Positions 47,702 to 56,635 of a DNA stretch of 64,000 nucleotides are shown here, one piece after another. Below the pieces are notes generated by a model. That model made no database searches, was not told the origin of the DNA, and was given only the letters and a program-made list of their open reading frames with translations. This stretch comes from Streptomyces sp. Ag109_O5-1. Lineage in GTDB: Bacteria; Actinomycetota; Actinomycetes; Streptomycetales; Streptomycetaceae. The stretch is taken from assembly GCF_003814875.1 (NCBI RefSeq), contig NZ_RKQF01000001.1:6634001-6698000 (forward strand), in the 5' to 3' direction. The position numbers and the translations under genes were made by a program. Position 1 is the first letter of the stretch; every line of letters starts with the position of its first letter.

Positions 47702-49780
47702 TCAGGTCAGCTGGGGCGGCAGTGGGGCCCCGTGGGTGACGATGAGGCCGGACACCGCTCGCGTCAGCGACACGTACAGCCGTCGTAGTCCGGTCCGTTC
47801 GTCCGGTTCGCCGTCGACCACCGCCTGGGGCTCGTCGAGGACCACGTAGTCGTACTCCAGGCCCTTGGCGAGTGACGCGGGGACCAGGGTGAGGCGGGTT
47901 TCGGCCGTGGTCTCCTCGCCGGGGGCGAGGTAGCCGATCCCGGCCGCGGTGAGCGCTTCGGCCAGCGCGGGTACGCGCGCGTCCGCCGCGATCAGGCCCG
48001 TCGAACCCTCGTTGCGCAGCAACTCCTCGCAGGCGGCGATCACTTCGGCGGTGTCCTCGGCCGTACGGACCTCGAAGAAGCCGGGGTTCTCACGGACCGA
48101 GGCGACCGGGGCGAGACCGGGGGCGATGTGGGGGAGGAGCCGGGAGGCGTAGGTGATGACGTCCGTCGGGACGCGGAAACCGGCCGTCAGCTCCTCGATC
48201 ACACCGTCCGTCTTGCCGAGGTGGGCCAGCGCCTCGTCCCAACTCCGCGTCGCCCAGGGCGTGGTGCCCTGTGCCAGGTCGCCGAGGACGGTCGCCGAAC
48301 CGGTGGTGCAGCGGCGGCCGACCGCGCGGTACTGCATGGGGGACAGGTCCTGCGCCTCGTCGAGGACCACATGGCCGAGGGAGTGGGTGCGCTGGACGAG
48401 ATCCGTGGTCTCGTCGATCAACACGGCGTCCGCGGCCGACCACTTGGCCGACTTCACACTGCGCACCGGCTTCGCCCACACGATCGTCTTCTGCTCGTCC
48501 TCGTCGAGGATCCCGGCGGCGTGCTCCGCGAGGAAGTCCGCGTCCGTCAGCAGGCGCAGCACCAGCTTCGCCGGGTCGACCGGCGGCCAGACCTGCTTGA
48601 CGACCGCCTTCACCGCCGCGTTGCGCGCCACCGAGTCCTGCACGCGGTCGTCCGGCGCCTCTCCCGAGCGCTCCATCTGGACCAGCACGGCGTGCGCGAT
48701 GCGCTGCGGCAGGGCCTCGCGAGCGGCGCCGTACCGGATGTCGCGGTCCAGCAACTCCCGGACGATGGCCTCCAGTTCGTACGCCGGGACGCGCCAGCGG
48801 CGGGAGCCGCGCACCACCACGACCGGCTCGGTGGGCAGGGAGACATGCGAGTAGACGGCCCTGCGCAGCACCTCCGCCATCCGCGCGTCGCCCTTGATGA
48901 CCGCGGCCGGCGCGTCGTCGGCGCCGCGTACCTCGGCGCCGGTCGCCACCAGGTCGTCCACCGTCGCCTGCTGCACGGTCAACTCGCCCAGCGCCGGCAG
49001 CACCTGCTCGATGTAGTGGAGGAAGGACCGGTTCGGGCCGATGACCAGGGTGCCGGTGCGGGCCAGCCGCTCCCGGTGGGCGTAGAGGAGGTAGGCCACC
49101 CGGTGCAGGCCGACCGCGGTCTTTCCGGTCCCCGGGCCACCCTGTACGCACACGGTCCCGCCGAGCCCGCTGCGCACGATCTCGTCCTGCTCGGGCTGGA
49201 TGGTCGCCACGATGTCCCGCATCGGACCGACGCGCGGCCGCTCGATCTCCTGCTGGAGCAGCTTGCTGGTGCGGGCCGCCTCCGCCGGGTCGGACAGGTG
49301 CTCGTCCTCGTACGCCGTGATGTCGCCGCGCGTGTACCCGAAGCGGCGGCGCAGCGCGATGTCCATCGGGTCTTTCTTGGAGGCCCGGTAGAACGGCTGC
49401 GAGACCGGCGCCCGCCAGTCGATGACCATCGGGTCGCCGTCGTGGTCGTGCACGTGCCGGCGCCCGATGTAGAAGCGCTCCCCGTCCGCGCCCTCGGCCT
49501 GGTCGGCGCCGGGGGCGTGCAGGTAGTCGAGGCGGCCGAAGAAGAGAGGCGTGTCGCTGAGGTCGGCCAGCGCCTTGATGCGCTCGTCGATCTGGCGGGC
49601 CAGGACCTCGGCGTTGACCCAGTTCGCGGTGACGTTGCTGATGTCCAGCGACTCGACGTCCTCGCGCATGGCGCGCAGCGCGGAGCGGGAGGACGCGAGG
49701 TGGGAGCGCTCGCGGGAGAGGGGGTCGTCGGCGGGTGCGGTGTGCGGGTCCGTGAGCGGGTCGTGGGCGGGCGTGGACAA
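47702..49780 (-). CDS. HelD/HelR-like RNA polymerase-associated ATPase (UvrD-like helicase fold)
   Basis: 692 residues from a TTG start behind GGAGG with a 7-base spacer (LSTPAHDPLTD). Superfamily-1 motor: Walker A GGPGTGKTAVGLHR, Walker B VVLDEAQDLSPMQ, motif VI-like RRLYVSLTRA. The N-terminal coiled part (SRERSHLASSRSALRAMREDVESL) and SDTPLFFGRLDY, ERFYIGRRHVHD, VIDWRAPVSQPFY are the HelD family signature. Such proteins pull stalled or drug-bound RNA polymerase off DNA; the HelR subgroup gives rifamycin tolerance. I did not find the rifampin-associated element upstream, so HelR rather than generic HelD is unproven. Confidence 0.85.
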   Translation of the reverse strand: MSTPAHDPLTDPHTAPADDPLSRERSHLASSRSALRAMREDVESLDISNVTANWVNAEVLARQIDERIKALADLSDTPLFFGRLDYLHAPGADQAEGADGERFYIGRRHVHDHDGDPMVIDWRAPVSQPFYRASKKDPMDIALRRRFGYTRGDITAYEDEHLSDPAEAARTSKLLQQEIERPRVGPMRDIVATIQPEQDEIVRSGLGGTVCVQGGPGTGKTAVGLHRVAYLLYAHRERLARTGTLVIGPNRSFLHYIEQVLPALGELTVQQATVDDLVATGAEVRGADDAPAAVIKGDARMAEVLRRAVYSHVSLPTEPVVVVRGSRRWRVPAYELEAIVRELLDRDIRYGAAREALPQRIAHAVLVQMERSGEAPDDRVQDSVARNAAVKAVVKQVWPPVDPAKLVLRLLTDADFLAEHAAGILDEDEQKTIVWAKPVRSVKSAKWSAADAVLIDETTDLVQRTHSLGHVVLDEAQDLSPMQYRAVGRRCTTGSATVLGDLAQGTTPWATRSWDEALAHLGKTDGVIEELTAGFRVPTDVITYASRLLPHIAPGLAPVASVRENPGFFEVRTAEDTAEVIAACEELLRNEGSTGLIAADARVPALAEALTAAGIGYLAPGEETTAETRLTLVPASLAKGLEYDYVVLDEPQAVVDGEPDERTGLRRLYVSLTRAVSGLIVTHGAPLPPQLT

Positions 49781-50115
49781 GGGGGTGCCTCCGAAGGCCT
49801 GCGGGTGGTCGGCGCTCAGGTGTGGATGGCGCACGGGTGGCGATCAGCCGACCGGTTTCCGTCCGGGCGGCGGCACTCCGGGGGGCGGAGGCGGGCAAGA
49901 GCGGAGAGTCTAGTGAGACGGGGCCGGGGAGGCCAATGGATTTTCCCCCAATCGGCCGTCGGCCGGCTTCCGTGCCGTGCCCCCTAGGGGGAGTGTCACC
50001 CTGGAGGGCGGTCTGAGGTAGGGGGGAAGGTCCATCCGAGGGTGGACGGGCGGATGCCGGAAATTGGACCCGTGGACCGATGCCGTCCTTATGCCCGAAG
50101 TTCCACCATTGAGGC
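49781..50115. other. divergent promoter region
   Basis: 335 bases between the HelD-like gene (minus) and a small plus-strand gene. It contains a CCCCCTAGGGGG palindrome (49980-49991) and an imperfect hairpin GTCCATCC/GGGTGGAC (50030-50047), but no further coding signal. Promoters of both neighbours must lie here. Confidence 0.45.
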
Positions 50116-50295
50116 ATGAGCGCAGCAACCATCACACCAGCCCCCAGCCGTCCCCCGGGCGCCACAGCCGTGGACGGCGTCCCGACCCACCGCCTGGGCG
50201 ACGCCCTGCGTGCCGTCAAGGTCTTCGTCAGCGCGGCGTTCAGCGTCGTCATCCTCGGCGAGTACGGCGAGGAAACGGGCATACACCGTAAGTGA
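50116..50295 (+). CDS. small conserved protein, unknown
   Basis: 59 residues: MSAATITPAPSRPPGATAVD, then HRLGDALRAVKVFVSAAFSVVILGEYGEETGIHRK. A helical, mildly hydrophobic segment (ALRAVKVFVSAAFSVVILGEY) follows a flexible Pro-rich start. I recall similar short proteins in other Streptomyces at this place. It ends 18 bases before the mannosyltransferase gene, so it may be co-transcribed. The GAGG near the ATG is very close, so translation may be leaderless. Confidence 0.6.
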   Translation: MSAATITPAPSRPPGATAVDGVPTHRLGDALRAVKVFVSAAFSVVILGEYGEETGIHRK

Positions 50296-50313
50296 CGGCA
50301 TAGGGTCACCTGC

Positions 50314-51552
50314 GTGCCGAACCGGACGACGGTGACGTCCTCCCCTCTCCCCCTGTCCATCTCTCTCCCTCCGCCCGTCTCCCTCCGCCTGTCCAGCTCC
50401 CTCCTGGCGGTCTCTCTCTGCTCCTTCGCCGCCCTCTGCGTCCTGCTGCACGCCCCGATGGCCGATCTGCTGGTCTACCGGGCCGAGGGCGAGGCCGTGG
50501 TCCACGGCGGTGATCTGTACGGCTTCACGGTCACCGAGTGGCGGCTGCCGGCGACGTATCCGCCCTTCGCGGCGGTCCTGTTCGTCCCGACGACCTGGAT
50601 CCCCGTCCCGGCCCTGAAGGTGGCGTTCCTCGCGGGCAACGCGCTCCTGCTCGCCTGTCTCGTCGCCCTCTCCGCCCGGCTGGCCGGACGCCCGCTGCCC
50701 CTTGCGCCGCTGTGCGCGGCTACGGCCCTCGGCCTCTGGCTGGAGCCGGTCTTCCAGACGGTTCTCTTCGGCCAGATCAACCTGGCGGTCGCCTGTCTGG
50801 TCCTCTGGGACCTCACCCGTCCGCCCGGCGCCCCCGCCAAGGGTCTGGCCCTGGGCATCGCCGCGGGCGTCAAACTCACCCCGGCGATCTTCATCGCGTA
50901 TCTGTTCCTCACCGCACGCAGAAAGGAGGCAGGCGTTGCGACGGCGTCCTTCGTGGGCACGGCCCTGCTCGGTGCCCTTCTCCTCCCCCCGGCCTCCGTG
51001 GACTTCTGGACGCGGCGCCTGTTCGAGACGGGCCGGGTCGGCAAGGCGTGGATCGTCGACAACCAGTCGCTTCAGGGCCTGGTCGCAAGGGCGCTGGGCG
51101 CGGAGGCACCGGGTCTCGTGTGGTCGCTCCCGGCGGCCGGGCTGGCGGCGGCGGGGCTGTGGCTGGCCACCCGCGCCCGCCATGTGAACGGTGACCGCTG
51201 GGGCGTCCTGCTGACCGCGTTCACGGCCCTGCTGGTCTGCCCGATCAGCTGGTCCCACCACTGGGTCTGGTGCGTCCCGCTCCTGGCCGTCCTCCTGGCG
51301 GACCGCCGCCCGGCCCTCGCCCTCACCACGGCGGCCCTCTTCACCGCCCGCACGATGTGGCTGCTGCCCCACGAGGGCGACCGGGACCTGCGCCTGCCGT
51401 GGTGGCAGCAGCCCTTCGCGTCGCCGTACCCGCTGCTGGGGCTGGCGCTGCTGGCGGGCGCGGCCGTCGCCCTACGGCGGCACGGCCGCGCCCTGCGGAG
51501 CGGTGGGCCTCAGCTCTCCGCGAGGATCTCGTCGGCGTCCATGATCCGGTAG
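50314..51552 (+). CDS. GT87 family polyprenol-phosphate mannosyltransferase-like membrane protein (DUF2029)
   Basis: 412 residues with about ten TM helices. LLVYRAEGEAVVHGGDLYGF and YPPFAAVLFVP are the GT87/PimE signature (catalytic Asp early, Y-P-P). QINLAVACLVLWDL, GVKLTPAIFIAYLF and SWSHHWVWCVPLL are further family motifs. It likely uses polyprenyl-phospho-mannose to decorate a lipid or protein outside. The first 80 bases of the gene are almost pure pyrimidine (Ser/Pro/Leu codons). It overlaps the 3' end of the convergent XPB gene by 43 bases. Confidence 0.88.
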   Translation: MPNRTTVTSSPLPLSISLPPPVSLRLSSSLLAVSLCSFAALCVLLHAPMADLLVYRAEGEAVVHGGDLYGFTVTEWRLPATYPPFAAVLFVPTTWIPVPALKVAFLAGNALLLACLVALSARLAGRPLPLAPLCAATALGLWLEPVFQTVLFGQINLAVACLVLWDLTRPPGAPAKGLALGIAAGVKLTPAIFIAYLFLTARRKEAGVATASFVGTALLGALLLPPASVDFWTRRLFETGRVGKAWIVDNQSLQGLVARALGAEAPGLVWSLPAAGLAAAGLWLATRARHVNGDRWGVLLTAFTALLVCPISWSHHWVWCVPLLAVLLADRRPALALTTAALFTARTMWLLPHEGDRDLRLPWWQQPFASPYPLLGLALLAGAAVALRRHGRALRSGGPQLSARISSASMIR

Positions 51553-53153
51553 GCGTACCCCTGCTCCGCCAGGAAGCGCTGCCGGTGGGCGGCGAAGTCC
51601 TGGTCGATCGTGTCGCGGGCGACGACGGAGTAGAAGTGGGCCTGGTGGCCGTCCGCCTTGGGACGCAGCACCCGGCCGAGACGCTGGGCCTCCTCCTGGC
51701 GGGAGCCGAAGGTGCCCGAGACCTGGATGGCGACCGTGGCCTCCGGCAGGTCGATGGAGAAGTTGGCGACCTTCGACACGACCAGCACGCTGATCTCGCC
51801 CTCGCGGAAGGCGTCGAAGAGCTTCTCGCGCTGGGCGTTGGAGGTCTCGCCCTTGATGACCGGGGCGTTCAGGTGCTCGCCCAGCTCGTCGAGCTGGTCG
51901 ATGTACTGGCCGATCACCAGGATCTGCTGGCCCGCGAAGCGCTTCACGATCGCCTCCGTGACCTTCCGCTTGGTCGCGGTGGTCGCACAGAAGCGGTACT
52001 TCTCCTCGGTCTCGGCGGTGGCGTAGGCCAGCCGCTCCGAGTCCGTGAGGTTCACCCGTACCTCGACACAGTCGGCGGGTGCGATGTAGCCCTGCGCCTC
52101 GATCTCCTTCCACGGGGCGTCGAAGCGCTTGGGCCCGATCAGGGAGAACACGTCCGATTCCCGGCCGTCCTCGCGCACGAGGGTGGCCGTCAGCCCCAGC
52201 CGCCGGCGCGCCTGAAGGTCGGCGGTGAACTTGAAGACAGGAGCCGGCAGCAGATGGACCTCGTCGTAGACGATCAGACCCCAGTCCCGGGAGTCGAAGA
52301 GTTCGAGGTGCGGGTAGACACCCTTCCGCCTGGTCGTCAGCACCTGGTAGGTGGCGATCGTGACGGGCCGGATCTCCTTGCGCGTCCCGCTGTACTCACC
52401 GATCTCGTCCTCGGTGAGACTCGTCCGCTTCACCAGCTCGTGCTTCCACTGCCGCGCGGACACGGTGTTGGTGACGAGGATGAGCGTCGTCGACTTGGCC
52501 TGCGCCATGGACCCGGCGCCGACCAGCGTCTTCCCGGCCCCACAGGGCAGGACGACGACACCGGACCCGCCGTGCCAGAAGTTCTCCACGGCCTGCTTCT
52601 GGTAGGGCCGCAGCGCCCAGCCGTCCTCGGCGAGCTCGATGGGGTGCGCCTCGCCGTCCACGTACCCGGCGAGGTCCTCGGCCGGCCAGCCCAGCTTCAG
52701 CAGGGTCTGCTTGATCTGCCCGCGCTCGGAGGGGTGCACGACGACGGTGTCGGGGTCGATCCGGGCGCCCACCAGCGGGATGATCCGCTTGGAGCGCAGG
52801 ATCTCCTCGAGGACCGGGCGGTCGGTGGTCGTCAGCACCAGCCCGTGCGCCGGGTGCTTGCTGAGCGTCAGCCGCCCGTACCGGTCCATCGTCTCGGCGA
52901 TGTCGACCAGCAGCGCGTGCGGCACCGGGTAGCGGCTGTACTCGACCAGGGCGTCCACGACCTGTTCGGCGTCGTGCCCGGCCGCCCGCGCGTTCCAGAG
53001 CCCCAGCGGGGTCACCCGGTAGGTGTGGATGTGCTCGGGCGCCCGCTCCAGCTCCGCGAAGGGCGCGATGGCCCGACGGCAGTCGTCGGCCCGCTCATGG
53101 TCGACTTCCAGGAGCAGGGTCTTGTCGGACTGGACGATCAACGGACCATTCAC
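51510..53153 (-). CDS. DNA repair helicase XPB
   Basis: 547 residues from the GTG behind AAAGGG (VNGPLIVQSDKTLLLEVDHE). A damage-recognition-like N-terminal part is followed by a superfamily-2 motor: Walker A VLPCGAGKTLVG, DEVH box VYDEVHLLP, motif III GLTATLVREDGR (with the RED motif of XPB), and motif VI QRLGRVLRPK. Bacterial XPB proteins are 3'-5' helicases, typical of actinobacteria. The related helicase-associated WYL protein lies two genes upstream on the same strand. Confidence 0.95.
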   Translation of the reverse strand: MNGPLIVQSDKTLLLEVDHERADDCRRAIAPFAELERAPEHIHTYRVTPLGLWNARAAGHDAEQVVDALVEYSRYPVPHALLVDIAETMDRYGRLTLSKHPAHGLVLTTTDRPVLEEILRSKRIIPLVGARIDPDTVVVHPSERGQIKQTLLKLGWPAEDLAGYVDGEAHPIELAEDGWALRPYQKQAVENFWHGGSGVVVLPCGAGKTLVGAGSMAQAKSTTLILVTNTVSARQWKHELVKRTSLTEDEIGEYSGTRKEIRPVTIATYQVLTTRRKGVYPHLELFDSRDWGLIVYDEVHLLPAPVFKFTADLQARRRLGLTATLVREDGRESDVFSLIGPKRFDAPWKEIEAQGYIAPADCVEVRVNLTDSERLAYATAETEEKYRFCATTATKRKVTEAIVKRFAGQQILVIGQYIDQLDELGEHLNAPVIKGETSNAQREKLFDAFREGEISVLVVSKVANFSIDLPEATVAIQVSGTFGSRQEEAQRLGRVLRPKADGHQAHFYSVVARDTIDQDFAAHRQRFLAEQGYAYRIMDADEILAES

Positions 53154-53357
53154 GCGCGGCACCCTTTCCCTCCGGCCCATGAGGCCGTTCATGCGGCCAT
53201 CGTCATGGACCAAAGTTCCAGTGTGCCTCATGCGCGAGCGATCACCTCGGTCCCCGAACGGACCCCGTCTGATCGTCCGGTGCAACCTCGGGCCCGTTTC
53301 GGGTGTCATGTCCGGTGGAGGCCGCGCAGCGCGCGTGGCCCGGCGAGGAGGCGTGCG

Positions 53358-53903
53358 GTGACGTCCATACGCATCTGGGGACCCGGCGCGGGGGCTGTGG
53401 TGGTGCTGGTGGCCGCCGGGGTGTGGGCGCGCGGGTCGAGCGCGGTGGACGCCGGTCTGTGGGCCGACGTACGTCCCGCGATCGAGGCCCGGCTCGTGAC
53501 GCAGTCCGCCGGGAGCGGAGCCGGAGAGAGCGAGCCCGATCTCAGATCACGGTGGTTCTGCCGGGCGGAGGCGCTGGACCTGGAGCAGAGCGAGAACCGG
53601 GTGCGGGCCGGCATCAACACCCTGTGCGAGGAGTACGGCGTGCGCGCGGGCGCCCTGGTGATGTGTGGCGGCGCGCAGATACCGCAGGTGATGCGGCTGG
53701 AGCGGGACCCGGTGAACGGCGGCTATCGCGTCGTCTCCCAGGAGGAGGAGCCGGACGACGGCAGCGGGTGGGAGGACAGCCACTTCAGTCACTACGCCGA
53801 GTCCCGCATCGGCCAGGGGATGGAGGCGGAGTCCGCCGGGCTGCAGACCCTGGCCCGGGCCCACTTCGGCCTGCCGGCCACCGCGCCCGTGCGGAACTGC
53901 TAG
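53358..53903 (+). CDS. membrane-anchored or secreted protein, unknown
   Basis: 181 residues from GTG behind GAGGAGG. An N-terminal hydrophobic helix (SIRIWGPGAGAVVVLVAAGVWA) is probably a signal anchor. The rest is external: RSRWFCRAEALDLEQSENRVRAGINTLCEEYGVRAGALVMCGGAQ...SAGLQTLARAHFGL. Cysteines at CRAE, LCEE and MCGG and a terminal Cys may pair in disulphides. Found between two helicase-type genes that run the other way; no family recognised. Confidence 0.7.
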   Translation: MTSIRIWGPGAGAVVVLVAAGVWARGSSAVDAGLWADVRPAIEARLVTQSAGSGAGESEPDLRSRWFCRAEALDLEQSENRVRAGINTLCEEYGVRAGALVMCGGAQIPQVMRLERDPVNGGYRVVSQEEEPDDGSGWEDSHFSHYAESRIGQGMEAESAGLQTLARAHFGLPATAPVRNC

Positions 53904-53940
53904 TCCGCCGCCCCCTCTTGCCCTTGCTCTCCTGCTTCTC

Positions 53941-56469
53941 CTACTCCTCGGCGAGCTCCGCCACGCCCGTCACCCGGTGCAGGGGATAGGTGCGCACCTC
54001 GTCGGCCGTGTGGTCGTACGCCGTGACGAAGCCGCCCTCCACGCGGATCGGGGCGATGACGCGCTGGCTGGCGGTGCCCTCGGCGTTGACGTAGCCGATC
54101 CAGAGGGTGTCGCCGGTGAGGACGGCGGCCTGCATGGTGGCGAGGGTCTCGGCGGGGGTGGTGCGCGGGAGCTCGCCGCCGCTGACGGGGGCACCGGCGG
54201 GCTTGCGCGGGGCGGTGGCGGCCAGGTCGCCGGCGCGGATCGCGCGGATCGCGGCCGACAGGAGGGTGGAGTCCGGTGCCGGCGGGCCGTCCGGGACCGG
54301 TTCCGGGGCCGTGCGCGGCGGGGTGCGGTGGGCGTGGGCGCGGGTGATCAGGACGTCGCCCTCGGCGGACTCGGCCGCGGGGGCGTAGCCCATCGCGCGC
54401 AGTCCTTCGAGGAGCGTGCCGGGGTCGGCCTGGGTGGCCAGCACCGTCGGGGCCAGGCGGCGCAGGCGGAGGGCGGCGGCGCGCTTGTCGGCCATGATCT
54501 CGCCCAGGACCGTGTCGTCGTCGCAGCGGACATAGGCCGAGGCCGCCCCCACCCGCAGATGGCCGTGCTTGCGGGCCACGTCGTCGACCAGGTAGGCGAG
54601 CGGCTGCGGGACCGGGGTACGGGAGTGCGTGGTGAGGAAGGCGTGCAGGTCGGCGGCGGTGCGTCCGGCGTCCAGGGCGCGGCGGACCGAGGCCGGCGTG
54701 AAGCGGTAGACCGTGGCGCCGCCCTTCGACTCGACGTCGGCCAGCACGCCCAGCGCGTCCGCCAGCGGGCGCCGCAGCGGGCCCGGGGCGACCGCCGTCA
54801 GGTCGGCCTGCAGAAGAACGTGGTCGAGGGGCTCGGGCAGGAGCGGGGCGAGGAGCCGGCCCGCGTTCGCGGTGGCGGTGGCCTGCTCGGGCGGCGAGAG
54901 GGGTTCGAGGACGGGGACGGGATGGGGGTGATGGTGCACGGGGAGCTTGTCACCGGGGCCGCCGGGCTGCGCGGGCGCCTTCTCCGCCGCCGGTGCGCCG
55001 AGGAGCGCTCTGCCGTGTGCCGACAGCGCCCCGCGTCCGGTCACGCCGAGCAGCTCGGCCTCCGTCAGGGTCCAGCGGGCCAGCCGGCCGCGCAGGTCGT
55101 CGTCCCTCTGCTGGGGGCCGCGCAGCGGGCGTTCCCAGCGCAGCCGGGCCAGCACCGACTCGGCGGCCGGGGCGGTGCCCTCCGGGAGCGCGGCGAGCAG
55201 GGTCAGCACCCGGTGCCGTACCTCCGGCGCGGCCGAGCGGTCGAGTCCGGGGCCGAGCGCCGACAGGGCGCGGTCCTTGGCGTCCCGGCCGCCGACCAGG
55301 CCGGAGGTGCGGGTCGCGGTGAGCCAGGCCTCCGCCAGCAGGGCCCAGCGCTCGGCGGGCGGGCGGTCCAGCCACTCGTCGTAGGCGGGGGTGGCCGCGT
55401 AGCGTTCGTCGGCCTCGCCGTCGGAGGCGAGCAGCCCGGCCGCGTAGGCCAGCTCGACCCAGAAGGCGGCGATGGGCTCGGGCACGTCCAGGGCCACGGC
55501 CGTCCGCTTCAGGTCCCGGACGCTGAGTCCGCCGGCCCGCAGCACGGCCGGGCCGCCCTCGTCCCAGTCCTTCAGCAGCTCCTCGACGGTCGCCAGCGCG
55601 GTGTACGCCTGCCCGGCCGCCGTGGCGTCCACAACCTGTGGACGGTGGGTGGCCGTCGGCTCGACGGCGGGGGGCGCGGGCTCCGGCTCGCGGTGGGCGC
55701 GGCCCTCGCGCAGATGCAGGGCGACCTCTCGGGGCAGCACCACCGTGCCCGGCGCGGTCGGCAGCAGCAGGCCGCGGTCCAGGAGCCAGCGCAGATGGGC
55801 GGCCGGTTCCGGGGTGACCTGGCCGTACGGCGGCCCCCACACCAGCCGGCCCAGGACCTCGCGGGATTCTGCGGGTGCGGCGGCGAGCAGCTTGGCCATC
55901 TTCTTCCGGTGGCCGAACAGCTTGCCGAGCGCGTCCACGGCCGACACCGAGTCATGCGTCGAGGGCAGCCCGGCCGCGGCAACGATCTCCTGGATCCGGC
56001 CCGGCGACATCCCCGAGGTCGCCTCCCGCACGGTCGGGCCGAGCCCGGTCGGGGACGGGTACTGCGGGGACGGCGCGAGCACCTCGCGCGCGGTCCGCAC
56101 CAGCCGCAGCCGGTCGTCGTCGCCCCACACCAGCGCCTGGTCGCGGAGCGCGCCGAGGGCACGCGGCAGGGCCGCGGCGACCACCTGGTCCCCGGCGTCA
56201 CCGGCCATCAGCCCCAGCAGTTCCCGGTACGGCGCCGGGTCGCCCGCCACGGCCAGCGCCTCCGCGGCCTGCAGAGCGAACCGGTCCAGGCGTTCCAGGG
56301 CGCGCAGCACCGAGGCGCGGGTACCGGCCCGGGTGGCCAGCTGGGTGAGGTCGGTGGGGACGGGGGTGATGAGGTCGGGGCGGGCGCGCAGCAGTACGGC
56401 CAGGGAGGCGTCGTCTCTGGCGCGAAGCGCCTCCGCGAGGGAGCGCGGCGGAGTGGCCGGGTTGCTCAT
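53941..56469 (-). CDS. helicase-associated protein with XPB/Ssl2-type domain and C-terminal WYL
   Basis: 842 residues. The start (MSNPATPPRSLAEALRARDDASLAVLLRARPDL) and winged-helix repeats (RAGTRASVLRALERLDRFALQAAEALAV) are followed by a helicase-C-like XPB/Ssl2-associated region (HHHPHPVPVLEPLSPPEQA, LPEPLDHVLLQADLTAVAPGPL, ASAYVRCDDDTVLGEIM). A WYL domain closes it (TLWIGYVNAEGTASQRVIAPIRVEGGFVTAYDH). There is no Walker A/B, so it is not itself a motor. Its place near XPB suggests a partner or regulator that binds a nucleic-acid ligand through WYL (inference). Confidence 0.88.
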   Translation of the reverse strand: MSNPATPPRSLAEALRARDDASLAVLLRARPDLITPVPTDLTQLATRAGTRASVLRALERLDRFALQAAEALAVAGDPAPYRELLGLMAGDAGDQVVAAALPRALGALRDQALVWGDDDRLRLVRTAREVLAPSPQYPSPTGLGPTVREATSGMSPGRIQEIVAAAGLPSTHDSVSAVDALGKLFGHRKKMAKLLAAAPAESREVLGRLVWGPPYGQVTPEPAAHLRWLLDRGLLLPTAPGTVVLPREVALHLREGRAHREPEPAPPAVEPTATHRPQVVDATAAGQAYTALATVEELLKDWDEGGPAVLRAGGLSVRDLKRTAVALDVPEPIAAFWVELAYAAGLLASDGEADERYAATPAYDEWLDRPPAERWALLAEAWLTATRTSGLVGGRDAKDRALSALGPGLDRSAAPEVRHRVLTLLAALPEGTAPAAESVLARLRWERPLRGPQQRDDDLRGRLARWTLTEAELLGVTGRGALSAHGRALLGAPAAEKAPAQPGGPGDKLPVHHHPHPVPVLEPLSPPEQATATANAGRLLAPLLPEPLDHVLLQADLTAVAPGPLRRPLADALGVLADVESKGGATVYRFTPASVRRALDAGRTAADLHAFLTTHSRTPVPQPLAYLVDDVARKHGHLRVGAASAYVRCDDDTVLGEIMADKRAAALRLRRLAPTVLATQADPGTLLEGLRAMGYAPAAESAEGDVLITRAHAHRTPPRTAPEPVPDGPPAPDSTLLSAAIRAIRAGDLAATAPRKPAGAPVSGGELPRTTPAETLATMQAAVLTGDTLWIGYVNAEGTASQRVIAPIRVEGGFVTAYDHTADEVRTYPLHRVTGVAELAEE

Positions 56470-56635
56470 CCGACCCACGGTAGCGGGTGCGGGGCGGAGA
56501 CCGGGATCACCCGGGTTCGGCAACCGCCCCGGCTCGCAACGCGCTGCCGGTCGGTGCGCGGGCCGACGTGAACGGCGGGCTGCGCTAACGTCGTCGGGAC
56601 GGGGTATTGAACGCAGCGGCCCCGGAGGGGACTTC

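Noticed and set aside
53977..56571. Long plus-strand frame antisense to the WYL protein gene
   Set aside because: Gly/Arg/Gln-rich, no family motif; the minus frame has clear WYL and helicase-associated motifs.
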